From assembly GCF_035222485.1 (NCBI RefSeq), contig NC_085922.1:1317001-1381000 (forward strand): a stretch of 64,000 nt of DNA, read 5' to 3'. Below, piece after piece: positions 35,909-47,147 of the stretch. How positions within the stretch are numbered: position 1 is the stretch's first letter; the number at the start of each line of letters is the position of its first letter. The notes under the pieces are model-generated. The model was not told where the DNA came from, did not search any database, and saw only the letters and a program-made list of their open reading frames with translations. This stretch comes from Podospora pseudoanserina (Eukaryota > Ascomycota > Sordariomycetes > Sordariales > Podosporaceae). A program made the position numbers and the translations under genes.

Positions 35909-38900
35909 AATCTTGATGATAACCTCGCGATGGCGGGATGACCGAGGGATTGTACGGATGATTATCTTTTTGGTCTGAAGGGCATACTGGTCGCGCGATT
36001 TGACGCGATTGACCGTAAGGTATGTGCCGCAATGAGGATTGGACCGGAGAAGAGGAGGGTGTCATCCGTTTGATCTGACGATGTGATCAACCCACGGGAG
36101 GGATCCGACGACGCCGATGGGATGCCCGCCTCGAGAGGCAATCAGAGACGGACGCGAGCTGCCAGTGAATGATGGTTATCCCCTTCTGGCTCGCGAATCG
36201 ATCGGTTGGTCGGCTGGGTGGCTGGCCGGGTCGGTCGGGGTTGTTGTAGAGAAAGGGCCCTGTAGAAGGACACGTCTTGTTGTTGGGGTCGCGGTGGAAG
36301 CTCGATCAGCAAAATGAATAAAATATGTCGCTGTCAAGCTAGGACGATGGTGAGTCAGACTGGCTCGCGGTGTTGCTGAAAGGGAAACCCGAAAACGGTG
36401 TGGGTGTCGAGAGTAAAAATGTGGCGATCGTCACGGAAGGCTCTCTCGACGGGAGCACAATGGTGGTGGTGAGCGAGGAAGAAGAGTGTCGAGGACAAAG
36501 GTGCTCGAGCAGGCAGTAGGCGGGAATAAATCGCGAGGCGCAATGGTTAGAAATCCAGCTCGGGTGGTCGAGAGGCGAGCGACGAATGGGTGACGCGAAA
36601 AATGCGGACTGAATAAAGAGAGGAAGAGTTTGAAGGGGAGGAGGAGTGGGAAAGTGCAAGAGCAGAGAGGGGGGCCCACAACAACGAGGAACCAGAGAAG
36701 AGAGAGAGAGAGGAGCGCTGCCACTTGCCCACCCGCCCACAGCACGCTGCGCTGCGTTCAGTAAAGCCCCGTGTGCCAAAAGAATGGGTCTGCGACCTGG
36801 GACTGGGACCGGGGGGGCCACTGGGACAAGTTGCCCAGAGCAGAGGGAATGTGAAAGCACAGACCAGGCGAGCCGTGACTTTGCATTGGCAAAGCCTTGG
36901 GGGGGGATTCGGGTGTGAGGTCAAGGACCTTGCTTGAGCTTCTTTTTGGGGGGGTAGGGGAGGGTGTGGCCGAAGACGAAGAGCCGAGGAAGATGACCTG
37001 AGAGTTGCCATCTGAACCTTTTCAGCAGCATTCTTCTTGTTCACCCAGTCCTGTCGGCGATGGGGCTTCTAACGCGCGACGCCGACAACGAAAGAAAATT
37101 GAGGAGCGAGTGAGGGCAAACCCAACCTTGGAAAGTACCCGAGTACACTAGCCTCCAAGCGCCACTTTGCTGGTGCAGTTGGTTGGTTGGATGCCGTCGG
37201 CGGCAGAGGTGCCTGAGGCATCACTCCAGGCAGTGCAGTGCCCCAATGAAGGGGAAAATCAGGGTGAAGGTTGGTGGGCATTGTTGGTGCAGAGGGCGCC
37301 TTCGGGATTGGAGGAGGGGAAGATGCGGGCGGGGCTCCCTTGGTGGTTGATTGAACGCACCGGTAGGTTGCTTTGCGCACCAAATCGCCCTCTCGGACTG
37401 AGATGACTGACTCTTGACTGCTTGCCTGAGCTGAAGGGCGGGGAAAAGGAGGTCGTTCGCACACAGCGACATGCAAACTGTCAGCAGCAAAATCCTGCAC
37501 ACCTCGTGCAGATACTGTGGTAGATATCGCCGGGAGTACTGGAAATGAGTGATAATGGAGAAGAGACACAAACCAGAAGTTGTAAAAGTGTAGGCGACTC
37601 GCAGTTAACAGAGCCGGCGAGTTGGCTCCATATAAGAGGAGTGGTGGTGAGGAGTTGTCCACGACTAGGCCGGGAAAAATTTGCGGGTTGCAGTGGGTTT
37701 GCAATGCTGAAAGGAACGTTTGAAAAAAGGAGAAAAAGGGAGCATGTTGGTGATGGCAGGGAATCCCACAGCACAGAGGTCGCCGGAGAAACTCCTGAGC
37801 TGCTGTGAGCAAAAAAAACAGGTCACCCTGTGAAGTGGATGGCCTGAAAGGGTGCCTTGCCTTGCTCATTGGTGTTCGCCGTGGGGTCGTGGTGTACTGT
37901 GCGCAAGGCTGCGAAGAGGGCGGGGTTGAGAGAAGCATGGCCCCGTTTTTCTCTCTCGACCATCTATAATTCCCATCATCCAGCAAATGCCAGATACTTT
38001 TCCAGGCCTGGCAGCCGTGTAGGGTGAATTCTACTTTTTGTGATCCGATTGGCAAACAGTGCCGCGTGAAAGCTTTGCCTCTTGGTTTTCTTTCACCCAG
38101 ATGATTCACCCCTAGACCCCTGAGCTTGATGACACCTTACACTGCCGTAGACACCTGTCCACACCGTGAATCAGTTCACAGCAAAAGCTCACCCTGTCCG
38201 AAAACGTTGGACGTGCAAGTGCAAGGACATGGAAGCTCTCTGCTGGCGCTGGTGCTTGTAAGATGTGGTCCGTTTCCGGGACAGCCTGTCTGACGTCACG
38301 TTTCCAGATTTCCATCTGTTGTCGGTGCCAAGTCTTTCTCAAGAGGCCGTATCGGAGAATGCTTTCCAGAAGAAGTCTGTTGTAGAGTCATCAATGGCAG
38401 TGCCTTGATAAACATCACCCTACTATATATGAGCTTGTGGCGGGGTAGATAGATCTCCAGCGATAAGAATACTTCCTGGAAGAATCCTGCTAAAAGGAGG
38501 ATAGGGGTCTCGTATCAAGGCCTTTCCAAAAGACACTGCGACCAAACATCACCAATACGTTGCCATCGTTGCACCATGCAACAGCATGGTTGCTTTGCAG
38601 GACCGCGACAACCTTTTGCCCCACCAGCGCGCAACCGAGTCACGAAGCTCCCACGACTGATATCCAGGGGCAAAGGTCCGGCAGAGTCTCAGACAAGCAT
38701 GAGGCCGTTGCTGATAAGGTAGGGAAGCTAGCTCGTGGCTGGTGTGGGTGCTGCTGGGTTGCAAGCTGTTGTGAACTGGGCATCTCGTAGGAATTATTAG
38801 TGTCACGTCTGCTTCCGTACATTTGACTAACAAACAATGGCTATCGGAAGCTGGGAGCCGTTCCACCATGCTGGCTACGCAGGTCCCGTCCTCTTATCGT

Positions 38901-39587
38901 CTTGTCATTCTGTCGGCCGAATTCATGTTGGTGTATGTCATCTGCTAGCAACCTGTCAGCAATCATCAAATCATGTACTGACTGATATAAAAGAGTTCAT
39001 CAGCAATAATCGTAGATATACACAATCTGGATTCCCAGAGGACTGTCTGTGATGGACAAGTTTAAATCTTGGAAAAGTCCACGATATCCATCCGTATCGC
39101 TTGGAGAGATCCTGTGAGCGGGGGTTTGCAGATTTACGTTGGACCCCTGTTTCGGCCCGCCACTCCCAAGCGGTGATTGGTTTGCAAAGGCAAAAGTGCC
39201 CACCCCGGTTCACATGACACACCCCCAATGAGACAAGTGTCTGTGGCGCCCCAGGTTCCTGCCGTGCACGGCCGCCCGCTGGAAAGAAGGCTGGACCACC
39301 CATGACGTGCGGTTGGGGTTTTGAAGGCGGCCAACCACGGGCAGCAGGCGAATGACACCGCCCGCCTCTCTGCTCAACAGCAAAGCCAGTCAGCCGCTCC
39401 GTTTGTCGCCATCATCGATCTCTCATCAACTTGCAAAATAATCACCCCTCAGAGACTTGTTGATTTTCACACGCGGAATCAACCATCAATCCGCCATCAA
39501 AATCCCACGACAACAGAATACAGTTGTCACCGGGCCATCATCTTCCCCCGCATTTTCCCCGTTCTCCACCGATAACCAGCCCTCACC
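35909..39587. other. Intergenic between divergent SET and NPC2 genes
   Basis: 3.7 kb without a recognised gene. The left part is the promoter and probably a long leader of the SET gene, and the right 0.3 kb is the npc2 promoter. A minus-strand frame open for 346 codons (37069-38109) lies here; it opens with GTG, its first ATG is near 37937, and it is Ser/Pro/His-rich with no family resemblance, so I treat it as an oddity, not a gene. Confidence 0.5.
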
Positions 39588-40114
39588 ATGAGGTTCTCAA
39601 CAACCCTTCTCGCCCTTGCCACGGCGGTCAGCGCGAACCCCCTCAACACCTTCCGCAGTGAGAAGCAATCACTTGTCCGCCGCGACGATCTTCAAATTCC
39701 CGGTGATAACCCCCTCAAGTACTGCGATGCCGACCGCGGGGACGATATCATCACTATCGAGAAGGTGGACTTGAGTCCAAACCCACCTGAGGCGTATGTG
39801 TACCAAAATCAGATGTCAATCATATCAACATGACAAAAAAACAGAAATCTAACATCTTCTCCCCCAGTGGCACCACCCTCATCATCGAGGCCAGCGGCAC
39901 GGTCAAGGAGACCATCCTCGAAGGCGCTTACGTCAACCTCCAGGTCAAGTACGGCTACATCCGCCTCATTAACACCCAGGCCGATCTCTGCAAGGAGATC
40001 AAGAACGTCGACCTTGACTGCCCAATTGAGAAGGGCAAGATCTCCATCACCAAGTCTGTTGACCTCCCCAAGGAGATCCCACCTGTATGTTTTCTATTAC
40101 TATCACCCTCTCCC

Positions 40115-40152
<38 letters not shown>

Positions 40153-40291
40153 CCCATGCTGACTATTAAATTAGGGAAAATACACCGTCGAGGCCGACGT
40201 CTACACCGTGGACGACGAACACATCACCTGCTTGACCGCCACTGTTGTTTTCGGCAAGAAGTCGTTCGGCAGCATCCTTGGTGACTTGTAG
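39588..40291 (+). CDS. npc2: NPC2-type ML-domain sterol/phospholipid transfer protein
   Basis: Exons 39588-39793, 39868-40084 and 40175-40291; 179 residues, close to fungal family size. The first 17 residues (MRFSTTLLALATAVSAN) form a signal peptide. The mature region contains CDADRGDDIITIEKVDLSPN and the beta-sandwich pattern GTTLIIEASGTVKE, YVNLQVKYGYIRL, with cysteines in LKYC, ADLC, LDC and HITC that correspond to the disulphide-forming positions of the family. It ends with GKYTVEADVYT and a FGxxSFGSILGDL tail. Fungal members are annotated as phosphatidylglycerol/phosphatidylinositol transfer proteins and resemble yeast Npc2, which moves sterol in the vacuole lumen. The second intron carries a (CAA)13 run. 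Confidence 0.93.
40114..40153 (+). repeat. (CAA)13 microsatellite in intron 2 of npc2
   Basis: Forty bases of uninterrupted CAA inside a 90-base intron, so almost half the intron is repeat. It lies upstream of the GCTGAC-like branch site and does not affect either splice signal. Confidence 0.93.
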
Positions 40292-40822
40292 GATCCTCCA
40301 AGCAAGGGTGTCAAACCGCTGTCCAATGTGTAATATGCTGTAATGCCGTTATGGATATGAAGGGGGCGAAGGGATGGATCGGTGGGGGGTGGTCCATGGA
40401 AAGATTGTATTGTTTATACACACGCCTTTGCACATGCATTCTGTGGGACGTTTTGGGGAGCGCAATTGCTTGGGATTCGTTTCATTCCGTTCATTTTTAT
40501 CAGGGTAGTCTGGGAGTTTTGTTGTTTTTCTGGCTTGTTTGCTGTTTTCATTGCATTGTTTATGAGAGAAGTAGCATATTGAATGGTAGTAAAGGAGTCT
40601 TTGAGGCTTGCTATACTGGAATACACAGGAACATCATTATGCTTCGTCTAACCTCCTCTTCTTGGTGTTTTAATGTTGTGATCACCCACCCACCCACATG
40701 CTCTGTCACATTTCCAATCCCCAACTCAGTCATATCATTGCGTCTCCCGACTCAAACTGCCAACCTTTATGTTTCCCCTTCCAAATCCCGCCTCTTGATC
40801 ATGACGCCCATTGCGCACCAAC
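40292..40822. other. Intergenic between convergent npc2 and vma7
   Basis: 531 bases of shared 3' flank, T-rich on the plus strand. No gene or RNA seen; open frames here lack coding character. Confidence 0.6.
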
Positions 40823-41346
40823 TTATTCACCAAACAGCCTTCTCACCCTCCTCAGCACGCTGTCCTTTTCGGGGTCATAAGGGTGGTCTTTGGAGGGGAT
40901 CTCGAGGACGGTGGGGAAGGCCTGGGTGTAGGTATCGATGCGGTAGCGTATCCGGTCTGCGATCTATATCCTCACATCGTCATCATCATATCAACCCCCA
41001 TTCTTTTTGTTCTTGATTACGTGTTGGGAGGGAGGGAGGAAAACGTACATGTTGGTTGATGAGCACGATGCCAATGTCTTTGCGCTCGGTGGTGAACTTT
41101 TCAAAGGCGGACTCGATGGCCGAGGTTTCGGTTTTGGCGTCGACGACGAGGAAGTTTTTGGTTGTCGGGGGGGAAGTTACGTGCTGGAGGGGAGGGGAGG
41201 GGGGTTAGCATCGGGAGGAGGAAGAGGTTGGGGGATTGGGGAGGAGAACATACACCAATGCCGGCGAGGAGAAGGCCAGTAACGGAGTCCTCGTCTCCTA
41301 TCACGGCGAGGAATTGCCTGTCTTTGTAGTCTGCTTGGGAGGCCAT
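40823..41346 (-). CDS. vma7: V-type ATPase subunit F (Vma7)
   Basis: Exons complement(41254-41346), complement(41049-41183) and complement(40823-40963); introns of 70 and 85 bases; phases are all 0 and the product is 122 residues, near the 118 of yeast Vma7. The sequence follows the family end to end: [20 protein letters not shown], then [38 protein letters not shown], and [20 protein letters not shown]. Subunit F sits in the central stalk of the V1 sector and couples ATP hydrolysis to rotation of the proton-pumping V0 sector in vacuolar and endosomal membranes. It is divergent from nur1. Confidence 0.96.
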
Positions 41347-42086
41347 GGCTGGCGCTCCGGGGGTGGAGGGAAGGAGGGAGGTTTACAGTATTGTGATTGT
41401 GTGTGTGTGTGTCAAATAAATGCGGCTGCGACAAAAGGAGGAGTTCAGTTGGAGGGGGAGGTTGTCGTGTAAGTTGGTTTTGTTGATGTTGACGATGGCG
41501 AGGAGGAGCGGGCAGTTCCAACCAACCCCACAGTGGTGATGCTGTAACAAGAGCCAACTGAAGTGACGCCGCCGCCGCAACAGACAGTGGATATGCCAGG
41601 AGCTCTGACCAACAAGCCAAGCCTGCGCTAGTGGGCTGGCTGCCTGGGTTCGGGTGCCGGGGGTATGATCCCTGTCCCCGGCAATTTTCCGCTTGTGGAG
41701 AGAGCTTCCCTTCTGGTCCGGTCTGGCTGGTTGCGGGTTTGTGAAAAAAAAAAAAAAACAAAAAAAGTAAACAATTGCAACGTTGAAGGGGGAAAAGAAG
41801 AAGCAAATTTGCGACTTTCTTTCTTTTTATTTCTAGCGGGCAAAAACACTGACAACTTTCGCGCCGACGGAGTGAAATCTTTGTTTCTGGCAGGGAAAAA
41901 GGTGAAAGATTGAAGGGTCTTTCCTTTCACATTTTTAACGCAGATGGGGATTTGAGAACAAGTCGTGGTGGTGACTTCATTGAGCGGCCGAGCGAAAAGA
42001 GGGACGGACGACCGAGTTGCGCGATTGCATACCGCAGCGAACGGATAACTTTGACTTAAGAAGACAACACATCTACACTACACACG
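41347..42086. promoter_or_regulatory. Divergent promoter, vma7 / nur1
   Basis: 740 bases between two divergent ATGs. It contains an A-rich tract at about 41743-41768 and GT dinucleotides at 41398-41412 close to the vma7 start. No specific operator recognised. Confidence 0.45.
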
Positions 42087-43787
42087 ATGCCGCCGACGCG
42101 CCTGGTACGGCGACAGCCGTTGTCGGAGAGGATCAAGGCGCGTCTGAATCCTGGCGACTTTTATCTGTGGCTTTCGGAGGAGATTCAGACGTTTGACTGG
42201 GACTCTACCGCTTTCGGCACTCGGTTTGGACTTGCGGCCAACTTTCTCTTCTTGATTGCAAGGGCTAATATCGTCTCGCGTCCGGATGTGGATGATGTTT
42301 TTGGCGATGCTCCGGCCAGTGGCCCGTTGACCTTCTTGGTGAGTTCTCTCTTTTTGATTTAGAGATAGTTGGAGCTGACAGATGATCAGGCTCGTTTTAG
42401 CATGTGGGCTTTGACTGCCATCTCTTGCCTGAACGCCTTTTACACCCTGACCCGATCGCGTACCTACCGTCTATTCGAGGCAAACGTCGAGCAAAATGCC
42501 CCCTCCACGCCCTCTGCGCATCGCGTCCGCGTCGATTCTTCACCCGCGTCTTCGAGCCCATTGGGCGTAATCCAGAGCCTCCTGAGTTCCGAAACCGCCG
42601 AGCAGCGAGCGCACCCCGACAAGACACGCGATGTGTGGGAGATGAAGGTCTGGGATCCGTATCCGGCCACGCTTCGCCTGTTCTGCTTGTTCAGCCCCGG
42701 CCACGTCTTGATTCACTGGCTCTTCTTGCCTCTCGTTGCCATGGACCCCCGCCCCAGCGTCACCGTTTTCAAGTGCATGGCTCTGCAAGCCATCCTCTCC
42801 GCCCAGATGTGGCTCTTGCACTTCAAGTTCACCCGTCAGGGCAAGGACAACGCCATCATTCAGAAGGAGGTCATGCATGAGTACGACGTCAAGTATGTCC
42901 ACCCTAGACTGCACCCTGTCTACCGCGAGGTTGGCATTCAGGTCTCCATCAACGACGACAAGATCGAACAGGAATACGTCGCTGTTGGGACGCCATCCTC
43001 TGTCCTCCGTCGTAGCTTTGAGACGCACCCCAACCCCAACTACGCCAAGATCATCGACCCCGACGGGCTTCAGGCCATCAAGCCGAGAAATACATTTGCT
43101 GGCACACCTAGGGGGCGCGTTTCCACAAACCCATTCACCCCCCTCGCGGCGAAAACAGCTAGACCCAGCACCCCAGGCACCATCTCGACCCCCTCGGCCC
43201 AACTCCTCGGCTACCCCGACCGCGGAGACCACCACCACCTCCCGGCCTCAGTAACTGTTAACCGCAGAAGCACCGCCGCCCCGGCCGTTTCGTCGACTGG
43301 GTCCTTTACCAAATCTTTTACTTCCTCGTTTGAAAACGAAGCCTCGACCCCTGCCCCTCAACCCCCGTCAATGAACAGGGCTGTCTCCCCCTTCAAGGCA
43401 GGAACGCCGATGCGGTCCAGCTCGGGAAGCAACCCGCTGGGTGTCCCCCCGAGCTACGGCGGAAGTCTAGGGCTGCATCAGCACAAGGACAGCCCCCTGA
43501 AGAAGGCGATGAGTATGGAGGGGATCGGGAGGTCGCCGAGGAACAACAGGGAGATGGCGGCGCTGGAGCAGAGGCAGTTGAATGAGAGGTTTAGGGAGAG
43601 GAGCAGTCCTGTTAAGCAGAGGTTGCAGGGTACTCTGGGGATTGAGCAGGAGGAGGGCGAGGAGGAGGAGGGGAACAATAATGCAAGTATTGGGGGTGGG
43701 AGTAGTTTGGCGCATTCACCGGAGAAGTTGGCGAATTTGAGGGCTAATAGGTGGACGCAGGAGAGGTTTCCCACTCGGAGGTTGTGA
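42087..43787 (+). CDS. nur1: Nuclear rim protein 1 (Nur1)
   Basis: Exons 42087-42338 and 42390-43787 with a 51-base intron (GTGAGT ... GATCAG), phase 0; 549 residues. The N-terminal half has the Nur1/Mug154 layout: RIKARLNPGDFYLWLSEEIQ, then hydrophobic segments GLAANFLFLIARANIV, FSMWALTAISCLNAFY, LFCLFSPGHVLIHWLFLPLV and FKCMALQAILSAQMWLLHF, ending near VMHEYDVKYVHPRLHPVYRE. The C-terminal half is a Ser/Pro-rich disordered tail with several basic-Ser/Pro sites. In yeast Nur1 partners Heh1 at the inner nuclear membrane to tether rDNA and silent chromatin. Gene order and length agree with the family; the tail is not conserved in detail. Confidence 0.92.
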
Positions 43788-44858
43788 TGGAAGGTAAGGT
43801 TGCTTATTTCTATGCCTGACTTTGCTACCTATGATATGGCAACAATGGGGGAGATGGGGGAACTGGACGGCGTTTTTGGGGCCTGGATTTTTGCTGAGAA
43901 ATAAGGGCATGGGGACGGTGGTTTCATGCATTTTATGGGGGTCTTGGGATGAGGCGTTTTTTTGTTTTTTTTTTTGGTGGTGTATTGTTCATGCCTTGTA
44001 TTGTCTGCCCTGGTGCCTTACTTGTGGCTGGGGGCGGATAATATAAATTAGAGTAGTAATTGATTTTTATCAGCTTTTAGTCAATCTTGAGTGAGGGTGT
44101 GCGATGGTGTGTCATCCTTTCTCTACGAGAGAGAGCGAACGTTGGTGAACTTCTCTCGAAGGAAAGGTCTAGATGTTTTATACATTTCAAAGGGTCGTCT
44201 TGGGGGCGTCAAGATTGTCATCACACTACACGCTGCCAAGTTAGGAAGAGCTCACGCAGGTAGTAAGGTTATAAGCTATGAAAATATCACACGCAGGTGT
44301 TAATATTGAACCTGATCAGTTTTCTCTACCTCGCTGTTTTCCCATGTGATACCGTGAAAGAGCCACACCGAAACACGATATAATAAAATTTATATACCGC
44401 TCAAAAATAAAAAATAGATAAAAAGCAACAATACTTTGCCACGTTTGTCAAGGTCACGTCTTCCGCTCCGAGGGTGCTCAATCCTCTTGTTCCCTGGGAA
44501 TAAGAATCGTTTTCATTGCAAAACCGTCCAAACCCTCCCCCCAGACCATGACCGCAACGTAGCCTGGCGGAGGTTCGCCATTAAAATCATCGGTCGTTTC
44601 AATCTCACCCGCCGTCCTAGCTGTGGGGGAGAGTGATCGAAGAGACTCACTGTAACTTGGAGCACCGCTGTTGTACGTAGGCTGACTCTCCGAATCTGAA
44701 AGATCATCCCCAAGCCCAGCCTCGAGTGATGCCAAAGACGAATCACCAGAAACTTCCTAAAGCTCGCTCTGCTCCACCTCAGACTCAGGAGCCGGTTCAC
44801 CCTGAAGATTCTGGCCTTCCTCGACCTCGGCAAAAGACTGGTCGTCACGCGTACCATC
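43788..44858. other. Intergenic / possible BFR1 extension
   Basis: Shared 3' flank of nur1 and bfr1. The left 0.7 kb is A/T-rich and shows nothing. The right part (44478-44858) is open on the minus strand in the bfr1 frame apart from one TAG and looks coding; see the separate entry and finding. Confidence 0.55.
44478..44858 (-). other. Coding-like in-frame continuation downstream of the bfr1 stop
   Basis: After the bfr1 TAG (44859-44861) the same frame continues for 33 acidic codons, meets a second TAG (44757-44759), then runs 92 further codons to a TGA at 44478-44480. The second part has a Ser/Asp/Glu-rich start (SLASLEAGLGDDLSDSES), then PPPGYVAVMVWGEGLDGF and ends in REQED. A GTCAGT at 44924-44919 and the TTTAG formed by the second TAG would delimit a 168-base phase-0 intron that removes both stops and fuses this segment to Bfr1. 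It could instead be a short independent gene or a 3' UTR. Confidence 0.35.
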
Positions 44859-46547
44859 CTAGGCAGCGGTCTCGACCTCCTCAGCCTTGGCGGGCTCATC
44901 GGCCTTCTTCTCCTCAAGACTGACGTCCTCGACAGCCTTGGTGGTCTCGGCAACTGCCTTGTCCTCCTTAGCCTCTCCGTTAGAGACAACCTCTCCGCGC
45001 TCCTCGGCCTCGAGGCGCTCAATTTCCTTCTTGGCCTTCTCGACGTTCTGCAATCTCGATTAGAATGACATCGTAGCATGTAGAAAATCAAGCTTCTAAA
45101 ACCCACCTTCTTGGTCTCGGCCTCCTGGTTGGCCTTCCAGTTCGCGAGCTTAGCCTTGATTGCATCAATGGCAGCAGGGACATCGGCAGCGCCGGACGGA
45201 AGGTTGATACCGAGAGTCTTACAGTCGTCCATCACGGCAGGGGGCAAGCTGAATTTGCCAGAGGCGGCGACACCACCCTCGGCCGCCTTGTTCTTCTTGC
45301 CCTTCTTGCCCTTCTTGGCCGCAGGGAGATAGTCCTCGTCGCGGTCCTCCTTGCGCACAAGGCGAACGCCCTTCAGGCCGTCGGCCTCAACCTTGCGGAT
45401 GTCGGTGGCACCCAGACCCTTGTTGGCAACAAGAGGGGCCTTCTCGACAGTCTGGTGAGAGGGGTCGAAAAAGTGAAGGAGGCTGTTGGCGCGGCGAATC
45501 TCCTCAAGGAAAGCAGGCTCGGAAGCCTCAGCGAGCATCGCCTTGGCACGCTCCATGCGCTTCTCTTTAGCATACTTCTCGCGCTCAGCAGCTTCACGCT
45601 CGGCGCGCTTGGCCTTTTGCTCACGCTCGTAGGCAGCGGCGGCCTTCTTCTGAGTGAAGTATTCATCTCTGAGAGCCCTGAGCTCGGCGTATTTTGCATC
45701 CCTCTCGATCTTGAGCTTGGTACGCTCATCCCTGAGCTTGCCGAGGTTGTCACGGGCAGTGTTCTGCTCAGCCTTGATGACGTCGAGTTCGGCCTGAAGA
45801 GTAGCGTATTCCTCGCTCAGCTTCTTGGCCTCGGGAGTGTCCAAGCTGTCCTTGATCTCCTTGATCTTGGCCTTGTGCTCATCAATCAGCTTCTGCTGTT
45901 GCTCAAAGCCGCCAAACAACTTTTTCTGCTTGCGGAGGTTGGAGATCTCGTTAAGCGCCTTCTTCTCATCAACAAGCTTCATCATGCCGGAGTTAACATC
46001 GCGCTCGAGACGGGCAATCTTCTCCTCGAGTTCCTCCAGGTTCTTGACGGGCAGCTTGGCACGGTCGGCCTTGCTCTCGTTGATAAGGCGCTTCACGGTC
46101 TCTTCATGGCGCTTGATTTGGTCGAACTTGGAAGCGCGGTCCTTCTTACCACCACCCTGCTGTTCCTTGATCTCGTTGAGGCGCTTGATGAGCTCCTGTC
46201 TGCGAATCTGGGTTGGATTCTGGGACTCCTGGTCCTTTCTAGGAGCAGCAAGATCAATCTGGTTGTTTACAGCTTTCTGTGAACAAATTGGGTATTAGCA
46301 TCTCCGATATTCGGTGTGACCCATATAAACCTAGGCAGCAAACGACGGGCGGTTCACAGCGGGAGGCTGCATTTCGCACCGGGGGCCAGACGGGGACAAC
46401 TGAGCTGGAGCTTACAATCTTGTCCTGCAGAGCTCTGACCTCCTTGTCAAGCTTAGCCTCCTGCTCCTTGAACAGAGCCTCATCAGGTCGGCGGATTGGG
46501 CCCGTAGGGGCGGCGGCGGCGGCCGGAGCGGTGCTTTCAGTAGCCAT
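44859..46547 (-). CDS. bfr1: Bfr1-like mRNP/nuclear segregation protein
   Basis: Exons complement(46416-46547), complement(45107-46276) and complement(44859-45047); introns of 139 and 59 bases; phase 0 throughout; 496 residues. The protein is almost entirely charged coiled coil: RPDEALFKEQEAKLDKEVRA, KAVNNQIDLAAPRKDQES, KLFGGFEQQQKLIDEHKAKI, EYFTQKKAAAAYEREQKAKR, and then the conserved LVANKGLGATDIRKVEADGL and FSLPPAVMDDCKTLGINLPS blocks of the Bfr1 family. Yeast Bfr1 associates with polysomes and ER-bound mRNAs, with links to secretion and nuclear segregation. The C-terminus is a Lys/Glu/Ala-rich tail. ATG at 46547 in an AAAATGGCT context. It shares a 600-base divergent promoter with rpb5. 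Confidence 0.94.
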
Positions 46548-47147
46548 TTTGAGAACCAGAGAGCGATACCGGGAAGAATGTGTTGGGTGCAAGAGGATGC
46601 TGTGAAGGGACAACCCCAGATGTTGGTGTCAATTGGTGACCCTGAATCTGGTAGGGAGATGATCCGCGGGATAGTGTGATGTGTTCCGAAGAAGTGGAGG
46701 AAAAAGAGGAGAATATTTCTGTAGCAGAACTGCGGTAGTGAACAGTGGTGACAGCTGGTCCTCCATACACGCCCTTCCTGCCCCAAAAATCAAAAATTTG
46801 GGAGCAACGGCGCTATCAGGCGCCCGGACCAGGGGCTAAGGCTTGAATTTACCGTGTTTAATGTGGCACGTGCGCATATTCACCTGCCAATCCCAACACC
46901 TGCAAGCACCTCTTTGATAAGCCCACCCCGCTGTGCCTTGCTGTATCAGTGGGTACACCCCCCAGCGGTCAATTTTTCGGTTCCCTTCTTTCTCAGCCTC
47001 GCGGAAAGAGAACCTTGCAACCTTTGAAGCTTTTCGCAAACCAACACCACCACCACCACCAAACTAGTCATCGCCGTCGCCCATCCTCTCCTTTGCCAGT
47101 ATCTTCCCTTCGACCACATTTCCAATCGCAGCAGATAACTATCCACA
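46548..47147. promoter_or_regulatory. Divergent promoter, bfr1 / rpb5
   Basis: 600 bases between the two start codons. The rpb5 leader has a short (ACC)5 run at 47046-47060 and is pyrimidine-rich, as usual for highly expressed fungal genes. No specific factor site recognised. Confidence 0.5.

Noticed and set aside
44513-46096. 527-codon minus-strand frame through bfr1
   Set aside because: It is bfr1 exon 2 read through the second intron into a wrong frame; splicing at 45107/45047 restores the conserved tail.
45455-46282. 275-codon Leu/Ser-rich plus-strand frame opposite bfr1
   Set aside because: Antisense of the Lys/Glu-rich coiled-coil exon always reads as Leu/Phe/Ser; not a membrane protein gene.
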